Source: CAZXEJ01 sp964639895
Lineage (GTDB): Bacteria > Desulfobacterota_D > UBA1144 > Nemesobacterales > JADFKM01
Direction: 5' to 3'
NCBI GenBank assembly: GCA_964639895.1
Contig: CAZXEJ010000001.1
Coordinates: 145,337-209,336 of the forward strand
Length of the DNA stretch: 64,000 bases
The position numbers were made by a program, and so were the translations under genes. The notes under the pieces are model-generated. The model ran no database searches. It was not told the origin of the DNA and was given only the letters and a program-made list of their open reading frames with translations. Positions 17,747 through 25,615 of this stretch are shown in pieces (positions within the stretch are counted from its first letter, which is position 1; each line of letters starts with the position of its first letter).

Positions 17747-18699
17747 AGTGCGAGCGCAGCCAGCTCCACCACCCCCAGGCCCGCGCGCTCGAGCACGCCT
17801 AGCGCTGCAGGCTCCGGAGATACATCCACAGCCACCCACTCGGCCCTTCCCCCAAGGGCGCGCCTCAGTGCCTTGGGCGCAAGGCCGCCCGCACCGCCCA
17901 CATCCGGCGAGCGGAGCAGATCGACGAGGGCCCCGGCCGTCGTGAGTATCCCCCTCGGTTTCACCTCCCTCACGTCGAACCAGAACTCCCCCGGCTCGGA
18001 GGCGAAGCTCTGCCTCAAGCCAAGCGACATGCAGACGAAGGGGGCGACGACGGCGAACGGCACTGCTTGAGGGAAGTAGCCGAACACCTGGCAATCGCCG
18101 CCTGCGAGCGGGGCGAGCCTCGCGGCAGCGCGGCCCAACGCCTCGAGGACGGCCGCGTGCGTGACCTCGCGCACCTCGAGCCCGCTCCGCGGGGCCGGCC
18201 TACGCGCAAAGCCCAGCGCCGGGGTGTTGGCCGCGAGCGAAGCCCGCTCGCCCTCCAGCGCCTCTTCGACGCCGCGTCTCGCCATGGCGCCCAGCTTGAG
18301 CACGGCCTTATAGGCCAGCTCCCCGCCCCCCGCGTAGGCGTCGCCTCCGAAACGGACGACCGTGCCGCCCCCCTCGCAGCCGGGGCCCGCCGCGAAAGCC
18401 GCGCCGGGCGATGGACCAAGGGCGTCCTCGCCCGCGTCGGGGACGAACACCGGCACCCCGCCCGCCGCCTGAGAAGCGACTGCGAGGACGAGAGTCTCCA
18501 CGTTGACGGGCCCCGCGAACACACCCCTCGAGCCGCGTCCGAACCCGCGCGATCTCAAGAGGCATGCAGCCTGACGCACTTCGCGCGCGAAATCGAGCCA
18601 CGTGGACTGCTTCCAGCTCCAGCCCTCCTTCGCCTGGAACGCCATGGCGTTCCTCCACCTCTCAACACTGCGGTCCACGAGATCGAGCACGGTCTCCAC
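17743..18699 (-). CDS. Degenerate AMP-binding (acyl-CoA synthetase-like) protein
   Basis: 318 residues resembling the N-terminal lobe of an AMP-forming acyl-CoA synthetase: RWRNAMAFQAKEGWSWKQSTWLDFAREVRQ, split here as RWRNAMAFQAKEGWSWKQ and STWLDFAREVRQ, then ACLLRSRGFGRGSRGVFAGP and LVLAVASQAAGGVPVFVPDAGED. The adenylate-binding Thr/Ser/Gly-rich P-loop, the YGxTE motif and the whole C-terminal lobe are missing, against about 600 residues in active family members. The reading frame is open and GC-rich with no stop, so this is a shrunken pseudoenzyme or a diverged protein rather than fresh debris. The start is GTG with ACGGAG upstream. Function unknown. Confidence 0.6.
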   Translation of the reverse strand: METVLDLVDRSVERWRNAMAFQAKEGWSWKQSTWLDFAREVRQAACLLRSRGFGRGSRGVFAGPVNVETLVLAVASQAAGGVPVFVPDAGEDALGPSPGAAFAAGPGCEGGGTVVRFGGDAYAGGGELAYKAVLKLGAMARRGVEEALEGERASLAANTPALGFARRPAPRSGLEVREVTHAAVLEALGRAAARLAPLAGGDCQVFGYFPQAVPFAVVAPFVCMSLGLRQSFASEPGEFWFDVREVKPRGILTTAGALVDLLRSPDVGGAGGLAPKALRRALGGRAEWVAVDVSPEPAALGVLERAGLGVVELAALAL

Positions 18700-18714
18700 G
18701 GGGGGACTCCGTAG

Positions 18715-18782
18715 GGCGGGGCGTCCGGGCTGTGGTTGGACGCCCCGCCAAGGTAGGGTAGTTTAAGGTATAAGAATATACC
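18715..18782. promoter_or_regulatory. Strong hairpin and short palindrome upstream of cca
   Basis: GGCGGGGCGTCC (18715-18726) pairs perfectly with GGACGCCCCGCC (18738-18749) around an 11-base loop. It is followed by GGTATA-AGAA-TATACC (18767-18782), a 16-base dyad that overlaps a possible -10 (TATAAG). This lies between the divergent acyl-CoA synthetase-like gene and cca. There is no T run, so it is not an ordinary terminator. Confidence 0.45.
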
Positions 18783-18809
18783 GCATACGCCCCCAAGGGA
18801 AACTAAGGG

Positions 18810-20198
18810 ATGAAAACGTTCCCGCTACGGATGCCTGAGCTAGATATACTGGACACGGGCAAGGAGCTGGTAAGGAGGCTCCGCGCCGCGGGCCACAAGG
18901 CCTACTTCGTGGGCGGCTGCGTCAGGGACGCCGTCATGGGACACGTCCCTACGGAGTGCGACATCGCCACCAGTGCCACACCGGAGCAGATAGAGGCCCT
19001 CTTCGACGACACCGTACCCGTGGGGGCGAGCTTCGGCGTGGTGCTGGTGCTGTGCAAGGGGTTCCGCTACGAGGTGGCGACGTTCCGGAGCGACGAGAGC
19101 TACAGCGACGGCCGCAGGCCCGACCGGGTGGTCTACACCGACGACGAGCAACGCGACGTACGCCGCCGGGACTTCACCATGAACGCCCTTCTCTACGACC
19201 CGCTCGAGGGCAAGGGGTACGACTACGTGGGCGGCCTCGACGACATTGAGAGGAAGCTCGTGCGGGCCATAGGCGAGCCCGACGAGAGGTTCCGCGAGGA
19301 CAAGCTCCGCATGTTGAGGGCCGTCCGCTTCGCGGCGCGGTTCGCTTTCGAGATCGAGGCCCGGACGCTGGAAGCCATACGCAGGCACGCCAGCGAGATA
19401 ACCCAGGTGAGCAGAGAGAGAATCCGGGACGAGATAGTAAAGATCGTGACCCAGGAAAACCCCGGCCGCGGCCTCGAGCTGCTGCTCGAGACCGGGCTGC
19501 TGGAGTACGTCATGCCCGACGTGGCACGCATGCACGGGGTAGAGCAGCCGCCCGAGTTCCACCCAGAGGGGGACGTGTTCCGCCACACCTGCCTCGTGCT
19601 CGAGCGCCTGAGGGAATACTACACCACTCGGTGCGGCCTCGACGCACCTCCCCCCGAGGCGGCCGTAGCAGCGCTGCTCCACGACGTGGGCAAGCCCCCC
19701 ACATACTCGGTGAGCGACCGCATACGGTTCAACGACCACGACCGCCTGGGGGCCGAGATGGCCGAGCGCATCTGCCGCGAGCTCCGGTTCTCGAACAGGC
19801 AGACGGCTGCCATAAAGGAGCTGGTCCGACACCACCTGCGCTTCAAGGACGCAAAGCGGATGAAGAAGAGCACACTGAAGAGGTTCCTCGCCATGGAGGA
19901 CTTTCACCGACACCTGGCTCTCCACTGGGCCGACTGCATGGGTAGCCACGGCAACCTGGATACCTATGAGTTCATACGGGCCAAGCTCGACGAGTACGCC
20001 GAGGAGGAGCTGAGACCGGAGCCGTTGCTACGCGGCAAAGATCTAATCGAGATGGGCTACGAACCGGGACCCATCTTCACGGCCATACTCGACCGGGTGG
20101 AGGAGGCCCAGTTGCAGGGGGAGATCGCCGACAAGGAAGGGGCCAGGGAGTTGGTAAGGAGGCTCTTTCCGCTCGAAGAGCACCGCAGCAGCGGCTGA
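18810..20198 (+). CDS. cca: CCA-adding tRNA nucleotidyltransferase / poly(A) polymerase family with HD domain
   Basis: Template-independent nucleotidyltransferase that builds or repairs tRNA CCA ends. The N-terminal class II catalytic core has FVGGCVRDAVMG and ECDIATSATPEQ; the usual DxD carboxylate pair reads E-C-D. Then come VATFRSDESYSDGRRPD, VRRRDFTMNALLYDP (nucleotide recognition) and the RNA-binding REDKLRMLRAVRFAARF. An HD-type phosphohydrolase domain follows (HTCLVLERL, LLHDVGKPPTYS). The 462 residues fit CCA enzymes with an HD domain. A poly(A) polymerase role cannot be excluded. The start is uncertain; an in-frame ATG lies 21 bases downstream. Confidence 0.9.
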   Translation: MKTFPLRMPELDILDTGKELVRRLRAAGHKAYFVGGCVRDAVMGHVPTECDIATSATPEQIEALFDDTVPVGASFGVVLVLCKGFRYEVATFRSDESYSDGRRPDRVVYTDDEQRDVRRRDFTMNALLYDPLEGKGYDYVGGLDDIERKLVRAIGEPDERFREDKLRMLRAVRFAARFAFEIEARTLEAIRRHASEITQVSRERIRDEIVKIVTQENPGRGLELLLETGLLEYVMPDVARMHGVEQPPEFHPEGDVFRHTCLVLERLREYYTTRCGLDAPPPEAAVAALLHDVGKPPTYSVSDRIRFNDHDRLGAEMAERICRELRFSNRQTAAIKELVRHHLRFKDAKRMKKSTLKRFLAMEDFHRHLALHWADCMGSHGNLDTYEFIRAKLDEYAEEELRPEPLLRGKDLIEMGYEPGPIFTAILDRVEEAQLQGEIADKEGARELVRRLFPLEEHRSSG

Positions 20199-20214
20199 GC
20201 CCTAGGGCGCTCAG

Positions 20215-20700
20215 CTACGGACGGCGCCCGCCGCCCGCCGGTCCCGAGAAGACGGCGCCGTAGCGCGGATCCCTCAGGAACCACCCGCCCCCCTCCCTCG
20301 CCCAGCGCTCGCGCAGAAGCACGGTCTTCTCCGTCACCGAGGGGTACATGTAGTAGGTCACCTTGAGGCTTACCACGGCCTCGTCGCCGCCCGGTGACAT
20401 GGTGACCGACCTTATCTCGTAGCTGGTTATATTGAGGTCATTGCCGCTAGCCAGCACGAACGCTTCGAAGGAAGCCCTGTCGCGCGGCGATACGTAGGCG
20501 CTGCATCGGTCGTAGTACTTCCACATCAGCAGCCTGTAGTAGTCCTCCACCCTCTCGCCCAGCTTGGCGGCCGGAGACGACGAGCCAACGCCCTGCCAGC
20601 AGCCGGCCACCACGAAGACGGCCGCGGCTGCCAGCACCCAGGCCGCAAGCGTCGACTTCCGTCGACGAGGCGCATTGTTTGAGGGTAGGAGCGGTATCAT
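20215..20700 (-). CDS. Small lipoprotein of unknown function
   Basis: 161 residues with a basic N-terminus, a hydrophobic helix and the lipobox VVAGC, so it is predicted to be lipidated and anchored in the envelope. The mature part has a compact alpha/beta look (DYYRLLMWKYYDRCSAYVSP, EAVVSLKVTYYMYPSVTEKT, WFLRDPRYG), similar in style to NTF2-like envelope proteins, but I do not recognise a family with certainty. It lies 76 bases downstream of atpE on the same strand with a strong hairpin between. It ends 16 bases from the convergent cca stop. Confidence 0.7.
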   Translation of the reverse strand: MIPLLPSNNAPRRRKSTLAAWVLAAAAVFVVAGCWQGVGSSSPAAKLGERVEDYYRLLMWKYYDRCSAYVSPRDRASFEAFVLASGNDLNITSYEIRSVTMSPGGDEAVVSLKVTYYMYPSVTEKTVLLRERWAREGGGWFLRDPRYGAVFSGPAGGGRRP

Positions 20701-20740
20701 GGGCGGAACCGGATGGGTGAGGAACGCGGGAGATCGAAGC

Positions 20741-20764
20741 GGGGGGCCTCACCTACGGCCCCCC
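20741..20764 (-). other. Hairpin between atpE and the lipoprotein gene
   Basis: GGGGGGCC and GGCCCCCC form a perfect 8-bp stem around an 8-base loop just downstream of atpE. There is no T run, so it may stabilise the atp mRNA 3' end or partly terminate it. Confidence 0.4.
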
Positions 20765-20776
20765 TCCGACTATACG

Positions 20777-21118
20777 TCAGATCTTGCTCTGAAGCAAGAA
20801 CGTTATGGCCAACGCATAGATGACCAGCGACTCTATCAGTGCTAGACCTATGATCATCGGCGTCTGGATCTTGGCGGCGGCCCCCGGGTTCCGGGCTATG
20901 CCGCTCAGCGCCGACGCCGTCGCACGGCCTTGCCCCAGCGCCCCCATCCCGGCGGCGATACCTATACCGAAACCGCTTGCGATCGCCAGCGCCACCTTGA
21001 CAGAAGGAGCGATGGTCGCCACGGCTTCGCCGCCCTCGGCTGCCAGAAGCACGTCCGGAGCCAACAGGGTCAAGCCGGCGGCGCCGAGTGCGGCGAGAAA
21101 GTACGAAAGGATTCTCAT
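20777..21118 (-). CDS. atpE: F0F1 ATP synthase subunit c, with N-terminal leader
   Basis: Proteolipid ring subunit. The core is the usual two-helix hairpin: SGFGIGIAAGMGALGQGRA with Gln63, the polar loop ARNPGAAAKIQTP, and GLALIESLVIYALAITFLL with the ion-carrying Glu96. The protein is 113 residues, about 25-30 longer than the standard c subunit, because of a leader (MRILSYFLAALGAAGLTLLA then PDVLLAAEGG) that looks like a cleavable signal peptide. The start is well supported by GGAGGTGAAAAG upstream. It is the last gene of hemL-atpZ-atpI-atpB-atpE. No atpF or F1 genes follow. Confidence 0.95.
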   Translation of the reverse strand: MRILSYFLAALGAAGLTLLAPDVLLAAEGGEAVATIAPSVKVALAIASGFGIGIAAGMGALGQGRATASALSGIARNPGAAAKIQTPMIIGLALIESLVIYALAITFLLQSKI

Positions 21119-21200
21119 CTTTTCACCTCCTGTGTGTGTTGTGTGTGTCATAAAAAGATGAGCTTGTATGCGAATCCAAGGCCCGCATGCCGTATCACGT

Positions 21201-21890
21201 TCAGTGTTCATGCGAGACCGCCAGAGATATGTAGATAGCCGAGAGCAGGGTGAATATGAACGCCTGCAACACCGATACGAATACCCCCAAGGCGACGAAG
21301 GCCGCCGGTATGATGAAATGGGTGAGGTTGGTGAATATCCCCAACACAAGATGGTCGCCGGTTATGTTCCAGAACAGCCTCAGAGACAGCGAGACGGGAC
21401 GCACGATATGGCTTACGAGCTCCACCACCACCATCAGTGGGGCAAGCCACAGGAAAGGCCCCGTGAAGTGCTTGAGATAGCCGATGCCGTGCTCGCGGAA
21501 GCCGTAGAAGTTGTACATGACGAATATGACCAGGGCGCACGCCACCGGCGTGTTGAAGTTGCCCGTCGGCGGCTGGAAGCCGGGCAGGAGGCCGAGCAGG
21601 TTGGCGCAAAGAATGAACACGAACGTAGCCCCAAGCAGAGGCAGGTACCTGCGCGCGGCCTCGCGCGTGCCGAGTACGCTTGCAAATAGATTCAGCATGA
21701 AGTCGAGCGTCAACATCTCGAACACGTTGGTGAGAGTGGGCTTGGCTTCGGGCAGGACGGCGTCGCTCTTCTTGACGTTCCTCCTCACAACGAAGCCGGC
21801 GTACACGAGAAACAACACGACGAGCAGCGCTCCGAGTACGTGATCGTACCGGCCGAGGTTGAGAAGTGTGAACCAGCTGTAGTGCTCCAT
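21201..21890 (-). CDS. atpB: F0F1 ATP synthase subunit a
   Basis: Stator membrane subunit that forms the ion half-channels against the c ring. The 229-residue protein begins MEHYSWFTLLNL and contains several hydrophobic helices, FILCANLLGLLPGF, and the essential Arg171 in VSLSLRLFWNITGDH. Many subunits read LRLFGN here, so the Trp is a variant to note. The final segment FVSVLQAFIFTLLSAIYIS is typical. The atpI stop is one base before this ATG, which implies coupled translation; atpE follows after 82 bases. Confidence 0.97.
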   Translation of the reverse strand: MEHYSWFTLLNLGRYDHVLGALLVVLFLVYAGFVVRRNVKKSDAVLPEAKPTLTNVFEMLTLDFMLNLFASVLGTREAARRYLPLLGATFVFILCANLLGLLPGFQPPTGNFNTPVACALVIFVMYNFYGFREHGIGYLKHFTGPFLWLAPLMVVVELVSHIVRPVSLSLRLFWNITGDHLVLGIFTNLTHFIIPAAFVALGVFVSVLQAFIFTLLSAIYISLAVSHEH

Positions 21891-21891
21891 C

Positions 21892-22263
21892 TTACTTACC
21901 TCTCAGACTGTAGCCTACTATGACCAACACGACCCCCGTCACACCGAGCAGGAAACCGTAGACGTTGATGCGGACGAACAAGAACAGTCCGGCCACCAGA
22001 GCGAGCAGCGCCGCCATCTTCACGCCCACCACAAAGAGCGCAAACCCTTTTGACGTACCCCCTCCGGTGACGAGTCCCACCACCATCCTTATGGCGGTGA
22101 AGTTCGCCACGCCGAGCAACCCGCCGGCAACGGTGCCCGCAGCAACTCCCCTGCCCCCAAGCACCGCCGCCGCCGCTGCAACCAGCACGGTGACCACGAC
22201 GCCCGCCGCCTCGACCCCTCCGGGACGGGGCAGCCTAATCGCTTTCGTCTCGGTTCGTTCCAT
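21892..22263 (-). CDS. atpI: ATP synthase protein I (AtpI)
   Basis: 123 residues with four hydrophobic helices and the glycine-rich GTVAGGLLGVANFTAIRMVVG segment, here cut as GTVAGGLLGVANF and TAIRMVVG, typical of ATP-synt_I proteins. In the family AtpI assists assembly of the c ring. It overlaps the atpZ end by 29 bases and abuts atpB, so it belongs to the F0 operon. Confidence 0.85.
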   Translation of the reverse strand: MERTETKAIRLPRPGGVEAAGVVVTVLVAAAAAVLGGRGVAAGTVAGGLLGVANFTAIRMVVGLVTGGGTSKGFALFVVGVKMAALLALVAGLFLFVRINVYGFLLGVTGVVLVIVGYSLRGK

Positions 22264-22501
22264 CGCCCCTGCCCAGTACCCTTACCAACACCGTGAACCC
22301 CGACACTATCCCCGCCACCAGGCCCAGTATCGTGAACCACGGAGTCCCGAGGCCGAGCCACCGATCGACGAGGCTGCCCAGGTAAAGGCCGGCCACCACC
22401 GAAAGTGCGAGCTCGGTGCCCACGGCCAGATACTTCACCCACTCGTATCCATCCGGCTTGTTGAAGGCCCCGACCCTCCCCGGACGAACGCACCCTTCCA
22501 C
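22235..22501 (-). CDS. atpZ: AtpZ/AtpI-family F0 accessory membrane protein
   Basis: 88 residues with two hydrophobic helices around YLAVGTELALSVVAGLYLGS and GTPWFTILGLVAGIVSGF, matching the short AtpZ-type proteins that precede atpI in many F0 operons and are linked to c-ring assembly or Mg/Ca transport. The GTG at 22501 was chosen: it lies 14 bases after the hemL stop and TGAGGG, which overlaps that stop, can serve as ribosome site. Upstream in-frame codons run back into hemL. Confidence 0.8.
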   Translation of the reverse strand: MEGCVRPGRVGAFNKPDGYEWVKYLAVGTELALSVVAGLYLGSLVDRWLGLGTPWFTILGLVAGIVSGFTVLVRVLGRGDGTNRDESD

Positions 22502-22514
22502 GCAGGGGGCGCCC

Positions 22515-23822
22515 TCAGGCGGCGCGCACGCAGCGTGCGGCGTCCAACGCCCCGTCCACAGCTTCGAGGGCCGCATCGACATCGCCCTGCCCGTGGGCAA
22601 GGGAGACGAAGGCCGACTCGAACTGCGAGGGTGGGAACATAATACCAGCATCGAGCAGATGTTTAAAGAAGGCCGCGAACCTGTCGGTATCGGAGGCCAA
22701 GGCGGTCGCGTAGTCCCTGACGGGACGGTCTGTGAAGAAAACGGTGAACATGGAACCCACCCTGTTTACGACGACGTCGACCCCCTTTGCCCGGGCGAGC
22801 TCCATCACGCCGCTCTCCATTGCGGCGCCCAGCTCGTCAAGCTTCTCGTAGGCGCCTGGCTGTTGGAGTTGCCTCAGGGTGGCGAGGCCGGCGGCCATGG
22901 CCAGCGGGTTGCCCGAGAGGGTGCCAGCTTGGTAGACGGGGCCGCTCGGGGCCACCATCTCCATTATTTCGGCCCTGCCGCCGTAGGCGCCAACCGGAAG
23001 GCCGCCCCCTATGATCTTGCCCAAACAGGTGATGTCGGGCTCCACGCCCCATAGTTGCTGCGCACCACCTGGGGCGAGCCTGAACCCCGTTATGACCTCG
23101 TCGAAGATGAGCAGCGCACCGGCCGAGGCGGTGATCTCGCGCAGCCCCTCGAGGAACCCGTCAGCGGGGGGCACCACACCCATGTTGCCCGCCACGGGCT
23201 CCACTATGACGCAGGCCACCCGTGGGCCGTGCTCGCGGAAAAGGGCCGCCACGGAGTCGAGGTCGTTGAACTCGGCGAGCAACGTGGCACGGGTGAACGA
23301 CTCGGGCACTCCGGGGCTGCTGGGGGTACCGAACGTAGTGGCGCCCGAGCCGGCGCTCACGAGCAGGTAGTCGGCGTGGCCGTGGTAGCATCCCTTGAAC
23401 TTTACTATCAGGTCCCTGCCCGTCCAGGCGCGGGCCAAGCGTATGGCGCTCATCGTGGCCTCGGTCCCCGAGTTGGTCATGCGGACGATCTCGATGGAGG
23501 GCACCGACGAACACACCACGTCGGCAAGCTCCACCTCGGCTCTGCAGGGTGCGCCGTAGCTCGTGCCGCCCGAGGCGGCCTCGGCGACGGCCGCCACGAC
23601 GTCGGGGTCTGCGTGACCGAGTATGAGCGGACCCCATGAGGCGAGGAAATCGACGTAGCGGTTGCCGTCCTCGTCCCACACGTAGGGGCCGCTGGCGCGG
23701 CTTATGAAAGCCGGCTCGCCCCCTACGGCGCCGAAAGAGCGCACGGGGCTGTTGACCCCGCCTGGCATCAGGCGGAGAGCACGCTGGAAAAAGCGGTGTG
23801 AGAGCTCGGTCTTTCTGGCCAT
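22515..23822 (-). CDS. hemL: Glutamate-1-semialdehyde 2,1-aminomutase
   Basis: PLP enzyme converting glutamate-1-semialdehyde to 5-aminolevulinate in tetrapyrrole synthesis. 435 residues starting MARKTELSHRFFQRALRLMP, with PGGVNSPVRSFGAVGG, SWGPLILGHADPDVV, the PLP-phosphate segment NSGTEATMSAIRLAR, LLIFDEVITGFRLAPGGAQ and the PLP lysine in ITCLGKIIGGGLPVGAYGG. The family start is clear; upstream codons are low-complexity. It heads the operon that continues into atpZ 14 bases later. Confidence 0.97.
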   Translation of the reverse strand: MARKTELSHRFFQRALRLMPGGVNSPVRSFGAVGGEPAFISRASGPYVWDEDGNRYVDFLASWGPLILGHADPDVVAAVAEAASGGTSYGAPCRAEVELADVVCSSVPSIEIVRMTNSGTEATMSAIRLARAWTGRDLIVKFKGCYHGHADYLLVSAGSGATTFGTPSSPGVPESFTRATLLAEFNDLDSVAALFREHGPRVACVIVEPVAGNMGVVPPADGFLEGLREITASAGALLIFDEVITGFRLAPGGAQQLWGVEPDITCLGKIIGGGLPVGAYGGRAEIMEMVAPSGPVYQAGTLSGNPLAMAAGLATLRQLQQPGAYEKLDELGAAMESGVMELARAKGVDVVVNRVGSMFTVFFTDRPVRDYATALASDTDRFAAFFKHLLDAGIMFPPSQFESAFVSLAHGQGDVDAALEAVDGALDAARCVRAA

Positions 23823-23945
23823 GGCGGAAAACGTCAATAGTAAACACGCGTCCCGCGCACTGTCAAGGGGGGCGACGGCGCGCGTGCCTGCCGGCACAGC
23901 GCGAAGCGGCGCCACAAGAGTGGTACGGGTGGTATCGGGGGGGAG

Positions 23946-23983
23946 AAAAAAAGGGGCGCCGCATCCAATCGGTGCCGCGCCCC
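23946..23983 (-). terminator. Intrinsic terminator after the OmpA-like lipoprotein gene
   Basis: On the minus strand GGGGCGC pairs with GCGCCCC (with a few internal mismatches near the loop; 23953-23983) and is followed directly by seven Ts (23946-23952). It lies about 55 bases beyond the stop at 24039. Confidence 0.8.
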
Positions 23984-24038
23984 CCGTCACGCTCTACGAA
24001 CGCGGGCGGGGGATCGTCTGAACCCCGCCCGGGCTCGT

Positions 24039-24743
24039 TCATTCTTTAATTATGATCAACCTCGCGCCCGGCGCCGAGCCGCCGCTCATCACTATGAAGT
24101 GGGAGCGCCTGTTGAGCTGGAAAGCCTGGGCGGTGGAACCGGCGGCGAACTTAGACGTCTCGCCCTTGCCCACGGCCTCTATCCTGTCGGCCGCGACCCC
24201 TAGCTTGACCAGGTAGGCCTTCGTGGCATCGGCCCTCCTCTGAGCCAGCCTCAGGTTGTAGGCGTCGCTGCCGCGCACGTCGGCGTATCCCTCGACCACC
24301 ACCTTCCAAGAGGGGTTCTCCTTGAGCAGCTCGGCGTTCTCCTTGAGCACCTCGGCCGCATCAGGCCTGATGACGGCCTTGTCGAAGTCGAAGAATATGT
24401 CCTTGAGATCGGCCGCCGGAGCAGGCGGTGGCGGCGGTGGTGGAGTCATACACTTGAGCCTGGCTTCGTCGGCCTTGACCTTTGCATCCACCAACATCCT
24501 CCTGGCCTCGAGTTCGTGGCAGAACTCCTGTGCAAGTGCCCTGCCCTTTTCGAAGGCGCTTTCGGCCGCGGCCAGCTCCTCGGCACCACACTGAGGGGCG
24601 CCTGCGGCCTTGGCCGCCTTGATCGCAGCCTCGGCGTCGGCCATCTCCTTGTCGGGCTTGGGTGTCGCGCAACCGGACAGCAGTATCATTACCGTAAGGA
24701 CTGCAGATAAATACAGCACCCCCTTCCATTCGCCTTTAACCAT
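24039..24743 (-). CDS. OmpA/Pal-family outer-membrane lipoprotein
   Basis: 234 residues: signal peptide with lipobox ILLSGC, an Ala/Glu-rich helical segment, a run of seven prolines near residue 101, then an OmpA-like peptidoglycan-binding domain (DIFFDFDKAVIRPDAAEVL, VVVEGYADVRGSDAYNLRL, AQRRADATKAYLVKLG). It resembles the Pal encoded 0.9 kb upstream and may be a second Pal. It ends with an unusual hydrophobic RLIIIKE tail after the domain. GAGGAGG precedes the start. It has its own candidate promoter inside the ybgF end and a strong terminator downstream. Confidence 0.9.
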   Translation of the reverse strand: MVKGEWKGVLYLSAVLTVMILLSGCATPKPDKEMADAEAAIKAAKAAGAPQCGAEELAAAESAFEKGRALAQEFCHELEARRMLVDAKVKADEARLKCMTPPPPPPPAPAADLKDIFFDFDKAVIRPDAAEVLKENAELLKENPSWKVVVEGYADVRGSDAYNLRLAQRRADATKAYLVKLGVAADRIEAVGKGETSKFAAGSTAQAFQLNRRSHFIVMSGGSAPGARLIIIKE

Positions 24744-24778
24744 AGCAAACCTCCTCTTCCTAGGGAAATGTTAAACCT

Positions 24779-24807
24779 ATCTTAATACTATTGACCCTTT
24801 TTTGCAA
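24779..24807 (-). promoter_or_regulatory. Candidate promoter for the OmpA-like lipoprotein gene
   Basis: TTGCAA (24802-24807), 17 bases, TAAGAT (24779-24784). The -35 lies inside the end of ybgF. Confidence 0.4.
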
Positions 24808-25603
24808 GCTCCACGAGGCGCTGCTTAGCGATGACCGCCTCCTCGGAATCGGGGAACTTGTCTATAAGGGTCTCGAGGAATATCTTGGCCTCCTCGGGCC
24901 TTTTGATCTTGATCAGCGAAAGACCCTGCTTTAGATAGGCCAGCGGCACCCTATCGTCGCGTGAATAGTTGTCGATGAAGTTCTGGAACTCGAGAATCGC
25001 CTCCTCGTACCTGCCCTCGCGATAGTACGATTCGGCTATCCAGTAGGCGGCGTCGGCCGCCTGAGCCGACGAGGGGTTCTCCTTGAGATACTCCTTGAAA
25101 AGCGACCGAGCATCGGCGTACTTGCCGTGGGCCAGGGCATCGTAGCCCTCGGCAAAGAGCGCCGTCGCGGGCCTGGCCGCAACGGGAGTCGGAGTGGGCG
25201 TGGGAGTGGGTGCGGGTGCCGTCACCTCGGCGGGAGGCGCAGCGAGGGTGGTGGAAGGACCGGCGGCGACGCCGCCGTGCTCGATGCTATCCAGCCTGCG
25301 GGAGAGGAGACGTATCTCCTCTTCCAACTTCTCTACTCTTGCCGCAAGCTCGGTCTCATCTGCGACGCCTCCGGACACACCCGCCCGCCCGCGCAACTCG
25401 TCTAGCTCGCGGGAGAGCCTCGCCACCTTCTCCTCAATACGGGCCTGGCGCAAGTAGACACCACGGACGTCCTCGTTCGTGGCCACGCATCCGGACTGCA
25501 AGACGCCCAACAGCGCCGCGACTCCGAGGACCATGAAAGCCGCCGGGCGCCGCCCGACGGCGATGTGTAGCGGGAAAACCATCTCGGATAAGCTCAAAGC
25601 CAC
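24788..25603 (-). CDS. ybgF: Tol-Pal system protein YbgF/CpoB-like, lipidated
   Basis: 271 residues: lipobox LQSGC near residue 38, a coiled coil (RQARIEEKVARLSRELDEL), a Pro/Thr/Ala-rich linker with repeated PTPT, and a C-terminal TPR domain with the YbgF/CpoB pattern (EGYDALAHGKYADARSLFKE, AYWIAESYYREGRYEEAILE). CpoB coordinates peptidoglycan synthesis with outer-membrane constriction in the family. A Cys after the signal makes this a lipoprotein, while E. coli CpoB is periplasmic. The GTG start lies 12 bases after the pal stop; an ATG at 25582 is an alternative. Confidence 0.88.
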   Translation of the reverse strand: MALSLSEMVFPLHIAVGRRPAAFMVLGVAALLGVLQSGCVATNEDVRGVYLRQARIEEKVARLSRELDELRGRAGVSGGVADETELAARVEKLEEEIRLLSRRLDSIEHGGVAAGPSTTLAAPPAEVTAPAPTPTPTPTPVAARPATALFAEGYDALAHGKYADARSLFKEYLKENPSSAQAADAAYWIAESYYREGRYEEAILEFQNFIDNYSRDDRVPLAYLKQGLSLIKIKRPEEAKIFLETLIDKFPDSEEAVIAKQRLVELAKKGQ

Positions 25604-25615
25604 CCCCGGGGCCGC

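Noticed and set aside
20777..21118. Sodium-specific ATP synthase c subunit
   Set aside because: Gln63 and Glu96-Ser97 recall the sodium motif, but the following Thr of the known site is Leu. The same partial pattern occurs in c subunits that I believe to be proton-type, so ion specificity is left open.
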